DNA of 64,000 bases from Hyphomicrobiaceae bacterium (GTDB lineage: Bacteria > Pseudomonadota > Alphaproteobacteria > Rhizobiales > Hyphomicrobiaceae), in the NCBI GenBank assembly GCA_020638035.1, contig JACKJI010000002.1, positions 248,001-312,000 on the forward strand, in the 5' to 3' direction. A program made the position numbers and the translations under genes. Numbering within the stretch: the stretch's first letter is position 1; the number at the start of each line of letters is the position of its first letter. Below the pieces are notes generated by a model, which ran no database searches, was not told the origin of the DNA, and worked only from the letters and a program-made list of their open reading frames with translations. Of the stretch, positions 8,509-17,480 are shown piece after piece.

Positions 8509-11500
8509 ATGAACTGCCCTGGTCCATCCGCAGAATTTGCTGCGGAGACTGCACGGTGCGCAACCTGGCACCGGTGCGGCTCCCCACCACCTGGCGTTCC
8601 TCCCGCGGATCGCCGCCCTGACGCCGGCCGCAGCATGACGGCCCTGTATCGCTACATCGCCGGGTTGTTGATCGCAGCCCTCGTGCTTGCCGGCCTGTTG
8701 CCGGCCTCCTCTGCCCGCGCCCAGGACGAGCAGAACCTTTTCTCGCCCGGTGATGCCGTCGTCACGGGCTTTTCCGGAATCCAACCGAACGGCGCGCTCC
8801 TGATCCCGGGCATGAGCCCGCTCGATCAGTTCTTCATCAACACCGAAGGTGCATCGGCCCAGATCCTGTCGATGGGCGCGCTTGGCGAGCCCCCGCGCGG
8901 ACAGCTTGTCACGCCGATGGTGCGCAAGCCCATTCCGGCCAGCGAGATCGGACAGGTGTTCCCCATCGCGCTGATGGAGAATGCGGACAACAAGAGTCCG
9001 CCTGCGATTCTGCTCGGCGCCACTTCGATGTTCGGCCTCCACATTGTCAAGCCGGACAGCAATGGCGACGGCGTGGCCGAACGCATCCGCACCGGTGACG
9101 CTGGTGCGTTCTGGATGCCCGGCATGTTCGCCGACGACAAGGGCGGTTCGCCCGGCGCCATTTGGCGCGTCGACGGCGTTTCGGGTGACGTGACGCTATT
9201 TGCAACCATCCCGGACAACTCCGGCCCCGGCCTCGGTGACGTCGTCTTCGACAAGGCGTCACGCCAGGTATTCGTCTCCGATCTCGATAGCGGCTTGATC
9301 CATCGCCTGGACGAGAACGGACAGCCAATCGACACCTTCGATCACGGCGTTTCGGGCCGCCCCGCCAAGGGGCTCGTTCCCGTTTCCGATGACGGCAAGA
9401 AGGCCGATATCGAGAGCAATACCTTCGATGTGGAGAAACCCGATACGTGGGGGCTCACGCAGGTGGAACGCCGTGTGCATGGCATGGCCATGCACGAAGG
9501 CCGGCTCTACTACACCGCTGACCACAAGGTCTGGTCCATCGGCATCAAGACAGATGGCGGCTTTGCCGGCGATCCGCGTTGGGAACTCGACGTCGCGGCC
9601 AGCAAGCCCGACACGCAGCTTTCCGACATGCTGTTCGACAAGTCCGGCCGCATGTACGTTGCCGAGCGTGCCGCCCAGCGCGGCAGCTATGACTATTCCG
9701 AGTTCGCCGAGCCAACTTCCGCCGAGGTCAAGCGTTACCGGCTCGAAAGCCCTGATAATCCTGCAACGCCCAGCCGCTGGGTCCCCGATCCGGAGACTTA
9801 CGCCATCGGCCTGCCGGCCGATCATCGCCATTCCAACGGCGGCATCACGCTGGGATTCCCCTACGACGAGACGGGACTGAGGACCAACGCCTGCGGCGAG
9901 TTCCTCTGGACCACTGGCGAACGGCTGCGCACCGGCGAGTTCGCACAGGGCGATGCGGCTGGCGATCCGGCCGCCAATGCCGACGTGCACGGCCTGCAGG
10001 GCAACCCGGTTGATCTCGTGCGGCCGCAGAATGTGCCGCCGACGACTTCCTACTTTACGGACTACGACAACTTCTTCGGCGACGCGGAGAAGGCCGGCCA
10101 CATGGGCGATGTCGAGATCTGGCAGCCCTGCGACGCCAAGGTCGGTGAGCTTCCGCCCTGGGGCGAGCCGGTCACCGAGGAGCCGCCGGATTATCCGCCG
10201 GAGTTCCCGGAGCCAGAGCGCCCGTTCCACACCAACCTGGAGCTGCGCAAGTATGCCGATCCGCATTCGTGCTGGCGGTGGGGCGCGAACTGGGTGTGCC
10301 GCTACACGATCCGGATCACCAACACCGGTCCGGACGACTACTTCGGCGACATGCAGATCCGCGACGTCTTCCCGGCCGATCCGCCGGGCCTCGTGACGCA
10401 TCTGGAACCGCAACCGCCGTGGTTCTGCTGGCAGCCCGGTGGCAGTGCCGCGGAGACCCGCTGCTGGCGCCCCGACGTGTTCCTGGCGGCGGGCGACTCT
10501 CTGTTCATGACCGTGTGGGCAGGCGTGCCGGCCGATCAGCGCCGCTGCCGCCTCACGAATATCGCCGAGATCGAGTGGGCTCCAGGCGGCTCGTCCTGGA
10601 ATACCGACCCGACCGACGACATCGACGAGGCGACCGCAGTCATCCCCGATCCGGAGTGCCGCCCCGACGGCCAGGAGTCCGATCTGGAGCTGAAGAAGAC
10701 CTTCGACAACTGCTCGATCTTCGACGGGCGGATCAACTGCGGCTTCCACATCACCGTCGAGAACCTCGGCCCCGGCATCTATGACGGCCCGATCGTCGTG
10801 CGTGACACGATGCCTGCGGGTGTCAGTTTCGACTGGGCGTCGGTTGTCGACTGGAACTGCGGAAATGTCGGCGGCAATACGTTCGAATGTACGCTGCTGC
10901 CAGCGGCCATCTCGCCGATGGGACCGGGTGATATGGTGCATCTGTGGGTGTGGGCATCGATCCCCATCGCAGACGCGCGCCAGTACCAGTGCCGGATCCC
11001 GAACCGCGCGTGGATCGCAAGCCCGCTCGGAGCGCCGAGCAACACCGATGCGACCAATGACGCCGACGACGCCACGGCGCAGCTTCCAGAGGAGCTTTGC
11101 CGCAATACTCAGACCAACCTGAGGATCGACAAGGCGCCCTATAACGCCACGTGTGGCTTCAATGGGATCGAGTTCTTCTGCGGCTATAAGGTCCGCGTGA
11201 CGAACACCGGCCCCGGTCCCTACAACGGTCCAATCGATGTTCGCGATACGGCTCCGGCCGGAACGACGATCCTGATGGGACCGGCCACCGATCCGTGGGC
11301 CTGCGGTCCGCAGGCCGGTACGACGAGGGACTGCCACCTGCCCAACGCCAACCTACCGGCTCCGGGCAGCTTCACAGAGTTCGTCGTCGCGCTTCAGGTG
11401 CCGCGTGCAATTGCGCGCGACAATCAGTGCCAGATCCGCAACCGGGCCGACATCGTCTCGCCGCTCGGCCCGCCGAGCAACACGAACGGGGCCGACGATA

Positions 11501-13722
11501 CCTCCAACGGTATCGCCACGATCCCCGGCGAGTTCTGCGACGATCCGCCACCGCCACCACCCCCGCCGCCGCCGCCGCCGATCGAGCCGGAGGAGAGCAG
11601 CAACTTGCGGGTCGAGAAGCATGCCGACGGCGATTGCCTGGAAACCAATGCCGGCATCGAATGCAAGTGGATCATCACGGTCGAGAATACCGGTCCCGAC
11701 AACTTCTCCGGCACCGTCGTGCTCGACGAGCTGCTGCCGGCCGAGCCCACCACAGGCACCTGGAACTTCCCCTGGGTCTGCGACGGCACCGGTGGCGGTG
11801 GTGGTGCGGTCTGCACGCATGACAACGCCAACATCGTGACCGGAAACCACATCACGTTGGAGCTGACGACTGCGTTCACGCCCGCACAGGTTCGCGAGAT
11901 GGGCTGCAGGCTCGACAACTCCGTCTCGATCGCCGAACCGGCTGGCGGTACGCCGTCGAACACTGATCCCTCAGATGATCAGAGCTTCGATACGGCGTTC
12001 GCTCCCCGCCTGTGCGAGAAGACCGGCACCGACTGCCCGCCCGGCTACATCTTCGATGATGGCCAGTGCGTGCCCAAGGGGCCGAGCTGCCCGTCCGGTT
12101 GGACGAGGACGCCCGTGCGCGGCAAGTGCTGCCCGCCCGGCGAGCCCTGGAACGGCCGCGAGTGTGGTCGCTACGAGCCGCCCGGCATCATCACGCCGCC
12201 ACCGATCCTGCCGCCGCGCGAGTGCCCGTTCGGCATGCGCGAGGTGAGTTCGACGCGTGCTCACTACCTGCGTCGTGAAGGCTGGACGGTTCGTCGCTAC
12301 GATGGACTGTGGTGTGTGCGTCCGCCGCACAGGCACGTGTGCCCGTTCGGCTTCGAGGAAGTGCCAGGCCGGCGCGTCGACATCCTGCGTCAGCGGGGTT
12401 GGTCCATCACGCGTGCCGGCGACAAGTGGTGTGGCAAGGAACCACCGCCTGTCTACTGCCCGCGTGACATGCAGCCCATCGACGCCTCACGCGTGCCGGC
12501 CTACCGGCGCCAGGGCTGGCGTCTTGCCCGCCTGCGCGACGGCAAGTGGTGCGGCCGGCCTCCGGTCCAGGTTTGCAGGCCGCCGCTCGTCGGCAAGTGG
12601 CCGGACTGCCGCCCACCGGTGGGTCCGGAGCTATGCCCGCCGCCGATGAAGCCGGTGTCGGCACGCGAAGCGTTCCGTCTGCGCAAGCTCGGAGCCAATG
12701 TCACGCGGCTGAAGAGCGGCCAGTGGTGCGCCGCGAAGGTCACCCACTGCCCGCTTGGCAGCCACCTCGATGATGGCGTGTGCGTGCCGATCGGCGGCAA
12801 ACGGTGCAAGCCGCCGCTCATCGGCAAGTGGCCCGATTGCCATAGGCCGAACGAGGGTCACAAGTGCTGGAACGGCATCGTTGTGCCGCCCGGCAAGGCG
12901 TGCCCGCCAGAGCCCTGTGGCCGCGGCTTCATCGGCTTCAAGCCGAACTGCAAGCCGATCCACAACCCCGGAGAGGAATGCCGCCAGAAAGGTGGCTTCT
13001 GGAACGGCAAGGTGTGCGTGATCCGTCAGGTGACATGCCCCGACGGCTCCAAAGCGCCAAGCCGCAAACAGTGCCCGCAGGTTCACGTCTGCCCGGACGG
13101 CAAGAAGGTGAGCAATCCCAAGCTCTGCCCACCGGTCCTGCACACCTGCCCGGATGGCAAGAAGGTGCGCGATCCCAAGCAGTGCGCGCCGGTCCTGCAC
13201 ACCTGCCCCAACGGCAAGAAGGTGCGCGATCCCAAGCAGTGCCCGCCGATCCTGCACACCTGCCCCGACGGCAAGAAGGTGCGTGATCCCAAGCAATGCG
13301 GCCCGACGCGCGTGCCGTGTGGTCCCGGCTTCATCGGCTTCAAGCCGAACTGCAAGCCGATCCGCCAGCCCTGCCCGCCGGGAACGATCGGCAAGTTCCA
13401 GCCGAACTGCCGTCCGGTGAAGCCGATCAAGCCCAAGCCGATCGTCAAGCCGTGCCCACCTGGCACGGTCGGACCCGGGCAGCCCAACTGCAAGCGGATC
13501 GCGCCCGTGAAGCCGATCAAGCCCAAGCCGGTCGTCAAGCCGTGCCCGCCTGGCACGGTCGGACCTGGGCAGCCCAACTGCAAGCGGATCGCGCCCGTGA
13601 AGCCCAAGCAGCCGCCGAAGGTGAAGCCGAACAAGCCGAAGCCGCAGGTTCGCATCCCCTGTCCGCCTGGGACGGTCGGCAAGTTCCAGCCCAACTGCCG
13701 GGTCGTTCAGAAGAAGAAATAG
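8509..13722 (+). CDS. giant exported DUF11 / Cys-rich repeat protein of unknown function
   Basis: 1737 residues. A hydrophobic signal segment at about residues 52-72 ends in SSARAQ. The start at 8509 has a strong AAGGAGAG site; a start at 8635 (MTALYRY) would give an ordinary signal peptide but has no clear ribosome site. Residues about 80-430 look like an NHL/SMP-30-like propeller. Four DUF11-type beta domains begin near residues 576, 724, 869 and 1031, each starting like NLRVEKHADG and containing NTGPDNF- and SNTDPSDD-like motifs; a run of 12 prolines lies near 1013-1026. The C-terminal 500 residues are Cys-rich: four 35-40 residue units (CPFGMREV...GLWC), four units of 19 residues (HTCPDGKKVRDPKQC) and Pro/Lys-rich PCPPGTVGPGQPNCK units. 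It ends in QKKK with no recognised anchor. Paired cysteines suggest a disulfide-stabilised surface stalk; this is inference. Confidence 0.8.
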   Translation: MNCPGPSAEFAAETARCATWHRCGSPPPGVPPADRRPDAGRSMTALYRYIAGLLIAALVLAGLLPASSARAQDEQNLFSPGDAVVTGFSGIQPNGALLIPGMSPLDQFFINTEGASAQILSMGALGEPPRGQLVTPMVRKPIPASEIGQVFPIALMENADNKSPPAILLGATSMFGLHIVKPDSNGDGVAERIRTGDAGAFWMPGMFADDKGGSPGAIWRVDGVSGDVTLFATIPDNSGPGLGDVVFDKASRQVFVSDLDSGLIHRLDENGQPIDTFDHGVSGRPAKGLVPVSDDGKKADIESNTFDVEKPDTWGLTQVERRVHGMAMHEGRLYYTADHKVWSIGIKTDGGFAGDPRWELDVAASKPDTQLSDMLFDKSGRMYVAERAAQRGSYDYSEFAEPTSAEVKRYRLESPDNPATPSRWVPDPETYAIGLPADHRHSNGGITLGFPYDETGLRTNACGEFLWTTGERLRTGEFAQGDAAGDPAANADVHGLQGNPVDLVRPQNVPPTTSYFTDYDNFFGDAEKAGHMGDVEIWQPCDAKVGELPPWGEPVTEEPPDYPPEFPEPERPFHTNLELRKYADPHSCWRWGANWVCRYTIRITNTGPDDYFGDMQIRDVFPADPPGLVTHLEPQPPWFCWQPGGSAAETRCWRPDVFLAAGDSLFMTVWAGVPADQRRCRLTNIAEIEWAPGGSSWNTDPTDDIDEATAVIPDPECRPDGQESDLELKKTFDNCSIFDGRINCGFHITVENLGPGIYDGPIVVRDTMPAGVSFDWASVVDWNCGNVGGNTFECTLLPAAISPMGPGDMVHLWVWASIPIADARQYQCRIPNRAWIASPLGAPSNTDATNDADDATAQLPEELCRNTQTNLRIDKAPYNATCGFNGIEFFCGYKVRVTNTGPGPYNGPIDVRDTAPAGTTILMGPATDPWACGPQAGTTRDCHLPNANLPAPGSFTEFVVALQVPRAIARDNQCQIRNRADIVSPLGPPSNTNGADDTSNGIATIPGEFCDDPPPPPPPPPPPPIEPEESSNLRVEKHADGDCLETNAGIECKWIITVENTGPDNFSGTVVLDELLPAEPTTGTWNFPWVCDGTGGGGGAVCTHDNANIVTGNHITLELTTAFTPAQVREMGCRLDNSVSIAEPAGGTPSNTDPSDDQSFDTAFAPRLCEKTGTDCPPGYIFDDGQCVPKGPSCPSGWTRTPVRGKCCPPGEPWNGRECGRYEPPGIITPPPILPPRECPFGMREVSSTRAHYLRREGWTVRRYDGLWCVRPPHRHVCPFGFEEVPGRRVDILRQRGWSITRAGDKWCGKEPPPVYCPRDMQPIDASRVPAYRRQGWRLARLRDGKWCGRPPVQVCRPPLVGKWPDCRPPVGPELCPPPMKPVSAREAFRLRKLGANVTRLKSGQWCAAKVTHCPLGSHLDDGVCVPIGGKRCKPPLIGKWPDCHRPNEGHKCWNGIVVPPGKACPPEPCGRGFIGFKPNCKPIHNPGEECRQKGGFWNGKVCVIRQVTCPDGSKAPSRKQCPQVHVCPDGKKVSNPKLCPPVLHTCPDGKKVRDPKQCAPVLHTCPNGKKVRDPKQCPPILHTCPDGKKVRDPKQCGPTRVPCGPGFIGFKPNCKPIRQPCPPGTIGKFQPNCRPVKPIKPKPIVKPCPPGTVGPGQPNCKRIAPVKPIKPKPVVKPCPPGTVGPGQPNCKRIAPVKPKQPPKVKPNKPKPQVRIPCPPGTVGKFQPNCRVVQKKK
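13081..13310 (+). repeat. tandem 57-bp coding repeats
   Basis: Four near-identical units of 57 bases (19 codons) encode HTCPDGKKVRDPKQC followed by three or four variable residues. They are the most recent expansion inside the giant protein. A further 90-base duplication lies at about 13429-13610. Sequence identity between units is high, so copy-number change by slippage or recombination is likely. Confidence 0.85.
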
Positions 13723-13729
13723 AAGAGCC

Positions 13730-13807
13730 GATGGCCAGGGGCATAAGCGCCCTGGCCATCAGCCGCAGACATCAGAAGGGCCGGAGGCGCATACCTCCGG
13801 CCCTTCT
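13730..13807. terminator. two stacked hairpins between convergent genes
   Basis: The first hairpin (13730-13760) pairs GATGGCCAGGG with its complement over a short loop. The second (13774-13807) has a perfect 14-bp stem, AGAAGGGCCGGAGG, with loop CGCATA and ends in TTCT. They lie directly after the giant protein gene and before the end of the convergent aap operon, so they probably stop transcripts from both sides. Confidence 0.75.
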
Positions 13808-13964
13808 CTGTCGATGGCTGGTCCATCAGAATGCGATGAAACGCAATGAAGCCTGGAGCACGTTTGCTTTTCGCGGAATCGCAGCCGCGCTCTATCCATT
13901 TGTTTTGAGTTTTTTTCAAGCTGAACCGCCGCGCACGTCAGCTGAACATGCTCAATCAGCTCGA

Positions 13965-15101
13965 TCAGCGATGCTGTCCCTCGTCAAGGCGTCGTTCGAT
14001 CCGCTGTGCGTAGCGCGACATGCCAAAGCAGAACACCCAGAACACGAAGCCGGCGAACACATAGCCTGTGAGCGGCGTCGACGGCGACAGCCACGTCGTA
14101 TCGGAAGAAACTGCCTGCTGCACGATACCCAGCAGATCGAACAGACCGATGATGAGTACGAGGCTCGTGTCCTTGAACAACGCGATAAACGAGTTGACGA
14201 TGCCGGGAATGACAAGGCGCAATGCCTGCGGCATCACCACGAGCCCGATCTTCTGCGGGTATGACAGACCAAGCGCATCGGCGGCCTCGTATTGCCCACG
14301 CGGGATCGCCTGCAACCCGCCGCGGATCACCTCGGCGAGATAGGCCCCTTCGAAAAGAGCCACACCGATCAGCGCCCGCGCCAGCTTGTCGAAGGTGACA
14401 CCCTCGGGCAGGAACAACGGCAACATCACAGAGGCCATGAACAGCATGGTGATGAGAGGCACGCCACGCACCAGCTCGATGAAGCCGATCGACGACCAGC
14501 GCACGAATGGCAAGCGTGAGCGTCGCCCCAACGCCAGCGCCAATGCGATCGGGAACGATGCGACGATGCCGACGACGGCCACCACCAGCGTGACCAGGAG
14601 GCCGCCCCACATCTCCGTCTCGACAACCGCCAGGCCGAAGTGCCCTCCCGTCAGCAGGACATAGGCGATCGCGGGGAACGCAATGAGCAGGAACGCAGCG
14701 ATCCAGCCCTTGCGCGGCACGCCCGGGATCATGACGCCGGCAAGACCCGCCGCGAACAGTGCCATCGTCAAATCGGCACGCCACCGCTCGGCCGCCGGAT
14801 AGCGACCGTAGATGAACTGGTCGAGCTTTGCGGTGACGAACGGCCAGCAAGCACCTGCTCCCTCCTTGGCACAGGCACTGCCATCGCTACCGGTGAACAC
14901 AGCGCGTACCAGCGCCCAATCGACGATCGCATATGCGGCCGTCCAGGTGATCCACACTCCGACCAGTGTCAGCGCAGCATTGAGCGGGGACGAAAAAAGG
15001 TTGGCCCGCACCCACGCGAGCGGTCCTGCTCCCGCTGGCGGGGGACGTCTCGCCGGTGTCGCCCGGTGTCCCATCACCTCATCGCGCCTTGCACTCGTCA
15101 T
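13965..15101 (-). CDS. aapM: general L-amino acid ABC transporter permease AapM
   Basis: 378 residues, the usual AapM/BztC length. An N-terminal hydrophobic segment (about 35-60) and a periplasmic part holding GACWPFVTAKLDQFIYGRYP come before the His/Glu/Gln/Arg-type permease domain. The EAA-like loop reads EAADALGLSYPQKIGLVVMP near residue 285. It forms the inner-membrane channel with AapQ and imports a broad range of L-amino acids. It follows aapQ with only a base between stop and start, and is the last gene of the operon P-J-Q-M; the double hairpin at 13730-13807 lies beyond it. Confidence 0.92.
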   Translation of the reverse strand: MTSARRDEVMGHRATPARRPPPAGAGPLAWVRANLFSSPLNAALTLVGVWITWTAAYAIVDWALVRAVFTGSDGSACAKEGAGACWPFVTAKLDQFIYGRYPAAERWRADLTMALFAAGLAGVMIPGVPRKGWIAAFLLIAFPAIAYVLLTGGHFGLAVVETEMWGGLLVTLVVAVVGIVASFPIALALALGRRSRLPFVRWSSIGFIELVRGVPLITMLFMASVMLPLFLPEGVTFDKLARALIGVALFEGAYLAEVIRGGLQAIPRGQYEAADALGLSYPQKIGLVVMPQALRLVIPGIVNSFIALFKDTSLVLIIGLFDLLGIVQQAVSSDTTWLSPSTPLTGYVFAGFVFWVFCFGMSRYAQRIERRLDEGQHR

Positions 15102-15102
15102 C

Positions 15103-16323
15103 TCAGCGCTCCACCAGCGCCATGCGCGCGTTGAACCAGTTCATGAGCAGCGAGGTCACGACACTGAGCAGCAGATAGACGGCCATGGTGATCGCAATCA
15201 CTTCGATCGCCTGGCTGGTCTGGTTGAGGACTGTTCCAGCGAACACGTGCACGAGATCGGGATAGCCGATCGCCACCGCCAGAGACGAGTTCTTGGTGAG
15301 ATTGAGATACTGGTTGGTGAGCGGCGGAATGATGATGCGCATCGCCTGCGGAACGACGACGAGCCGCATGGCCTGCCTGCGAGAGAGCCCGAGCGCAGCG
15401 GCTGCCTCCTTCTGCCCCTTGGCAACACCCGCGATGCCGGCGCGGACAATCTCGGCGATGAAAGCCGCTGTATAGAGCGACAGGCCGACCAGGAGTGCGA
15501 CGAACTCCGGCAACAGCGTGAGGCCGCCGGTAACGTTGAAACGCCCCATCTGGGGCATGTCAAAGGCGACCGGAAAGCCCGTCATCACCCAAGCGATCGC
15601 TGGCGCTGCGGCGACCAGCGCCAACCCAATCCCCACGGCTGGAAAGCCATGCCCCGTTGCTGCGCGCCGCCGCGCCGCCCACCCCTTGAGCGCCAGCGCC
15701 GCTATGACACTGGCCACAAGCGCCGCCACGACGATGCCGATGCCGTCAAGCCATATGGGCTTGGGAATTGTGAGCCCGCGCACGTTGAGATAGCTCGACA
15801 ACGGCAAGGTCAGGCTGTCGCGCGGCAGCGGCAGCGATTTCAGAACCGCGAAGTAGATCGCAAACAACATCAGCAGCGGCGGGATGTTGCGCAGGATCTC
15901 GACATACACGCCCGCCAATCGCGCGATCAGCCAGTTCGACGACAGCCGTGCCATGCCGATGACGAAGCCGATGACGGTCGATATCAAGATGCCGAGCCCG
16001 GCGACGAGCAGCGTGTTGAGGAGACCGACCCAGAACGCGCGTCCGTAGCTCGACGTGTTGGCGTAATCGATCAACGTTTGCGAGATGTCGAACCCGGCGG
16101 TACGCTCCAGGAAGCCGAAGCCCGAGGCGATGTTCTGCTTCTCGAGATTTGTAAGAGCGTTGGACACGATCTCTGCGCCGAGTGCCAGCAGCGCCAGCAC
16201 CAGCAGCACCTGGAGCACGATGCCACGGGTCGTCGGATCGTAGGCAAGGTCGCGAAGGCCACGGCGCGGGCGGGCTGGCACCGTGTGCCTTGCCCCGTCC
16301 CGCGCTGTGTGCATCTTGACCAT
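15103..16323 (-). CDS. aapQ: general L-amino acid ABC transporter permease AapQ
   Basis: 406 residues. The N-terminal stretch RRGLRDLAYDPTTRGIVLQ and the first transmembrane segment are typical of AapQ/BztB. The long loop contains LEKQNIASGFGFLERTAGFD and is followed by ALINTLLVAG-like and permease segments, with the loop EAAAALGLSRRQAMRLVVVP near residue 325. It pairs with AapM. The gene sits 35 bases after aapJ on the same strand. Confidence 0.93.
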   Translation of the reverse strand: MVKMHTARDGARHTVPARPRRGLRDLAYDPTTRGIVLQVLLVLALLALGAEIVSNALTNLEKQNIASGFGFLERTAGFDISQTLIDYANTSSYGRAFWVGLLNTLLVAGLGILISTVIGFVIGMARLSSNWLIARLAGVYVEILRNIPPLLMLFAIYFAVLKSLPLPRDSLTLPLSSYLNVRGLTIPKPIWLDGIGIVVAALVASVIAALALKGWAARRRAATGHGFPAVGIGLALVAAAPAIAWVMTGFPVAFDMPQMGRFNVTGGLTLLPEFVALLVGLSLYTAAFIAEIVRAGIAGVAKGQKEAAAALGLSRRQAMRLVVVPQAMRIIIPPLTNQYLNLTKNSSLAVAIGYPDLVHVFAGTVLNQTSQAIEVIAITMAVYLLLSVVTSLLMNWFNARMALVER

Positions 16324-16358
16324 CGTCCGCCGCCACGCCCTGCTGCTTAGCGCTCAGT

Positions 16359-17381
16359 TCAGCGGATGGGTGGCGCGTACTGCAATCCGCCGTCACGCCA
16401 CAAGGCATTCTGGCCGCGCGAGATCTTCAGCCTTGAACCCTGTCCGACGTTGCGCTCGAAGGACTCGCCGTAGTTCCCCACGGCCTTGATGGCCTGATAT
16501 GCCCAGTCACTGTCGAGCCCCACGCCCTTGCCGAAATCTCCCTCGCTGCCGAGCAGTCGCTTGACCTCGGGATTGGTGGAGTCCTTCATCTTGTCGACGT
16601 TTTCCTGCGTGATGGCGAACTCCTCGGCATTGATCAACGCGAACAGCACCCAGCGCACGATATTGCCCCATTGCGCATCGCCCTGACGCACGGCGGGCCC
16701 GAGGGGTTCCTTGGAGATCACCTCCGGCAGCACGATGTGGTCAGCCGGGGAACCGAGTGTCAGCCGCGTTGCGTAGAGCTGCGAGGCATCGGACGTAAAC
16801 ACATCGCAGCGGCCAGCGTTGTAGGCGGCAAGTGTCTCGGGCAGCTTCTCGATGACCACGGGTTTGTAGGTCATACCCTGCTGACGGAAATAATCGGCGA
16901 CGTTGAGTTCCGTCGTCGTGCCGGTCTGCACGCAGATGCTGGCACCCGACAATTCCTTTGCCGATTTCACGCCCAGCGCCTTGTTCACCATGAAGCCCTG
17001 ACCGTCATAATAGTTGATGCCGGCGAAGTTCATGCCCGCGGACGTGTCGCGGCTCATCGTCCATGTCGTGTTGCGCGACAGCACGTCGATCTCACCCGAC
17101 TGCAAAGCCGTGAAGCGCTCCTTGGCGGTCAGCGGAACAAACTTCACCTTGGCCGGGTCCTTGAAGATGGCGGCGGCCACCGCACGGCACAGGTCGACAT
17201 CAAGTCCTGACCAGTTGCCCTTGTCGTCCGGCGCGCTGAACCCGGCAATGCCCGTGTTGACACCGCAGACCAACTGACCACGGTCCTTCACCTTCTGAAG
17301 CGTGCCTTGCGCCAGCACCGGGCCTGCGGTCACTGCCGCAAGCACGATGGCGGCAAGCCCCGTCGTCAGAATCGATTTCAT
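16359..17381 (-). CDS. aapJ: general L-amino acid ABC transporter periplasmic binding protein AapJ
   Basis: 340 residues from ATG 17381, preceded by GGGAGA. Signal peptide MKSILTTGLAAIVLAAVTAG ends near VLAQ. The mature part starts GTLQKVKDRGQLVCGVNTG and has the family motifs GLDVDLCRAVAAAIF, FTALQSGEIDVLSRNTTWTM and CVQTGTTTELN, and ends with the YGESFERNVG tract. It captures amino acids in the periplasm and delivers them to AapQM. A start further upstream at 17435 lacks a signal-peptide N-terminus and is less likely. About 100 bases separate it from aapP. Confidence 0.93.
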   Translation of the reverse strand: MKSILTTGLAAIVLAAVTAGPVLAQGTLQKVKDRGQLVCGVNTGIAGFSAPDDKGNWSGLDVDLCRAVAAAIFKDPAKVKFVPLTAKERFTALQSGEIDVLSRNTTWTMSRDTSAGMNFAGINYYDGQGFMVNKALGVKSAKELSGASICVQTGTTTELNVADYFRQQGMTYKPVVIEKLPETLAAYNAGRCDVFTSDASQLYATRLTLGSPADHIVLPEVISKEPLGPAVRQGDAQWGNIVRWVLFALINAEEFAITQENVDKMKDSTNPEVKRLLGSEGDFGKGVGLDSDWAYQAIKAVGNYGESFERNVGQGSRLKISRGQNALWRDGGLQYAPPIR

Positions 17382-17480
17382 TCGGTCTCTCCCATTCTGC
17401 ATTCGCCTGACCACGCCGAATGATCCCTGTGCCATTCGCTTCCGGAGTGCCGGCCATTCCTGCCGGCCTCGTGTAAGGCC

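Noticed and set aside
9259..11337. 692-codon open frame on the reverse strand opposite the giant DUF11 protein
   Set aside because: High GC and biased third positions of the real gene leave the antisense frame open. The forward frame has domains, repeats and a ribosome site; the reverse one has none.
13081..13610. Evenly spaced direct repeats resembling a CRISPR array
   Set aside because: The repeats are in frame, have no unique spacers and encode protein repeats of the giant exported protein.
14812..16350. 512-codon forward frame opposite aapQ
   Set aside because: Antisense shadow of a clear permease gene; composition is typical of reversed membrane-protein codons.
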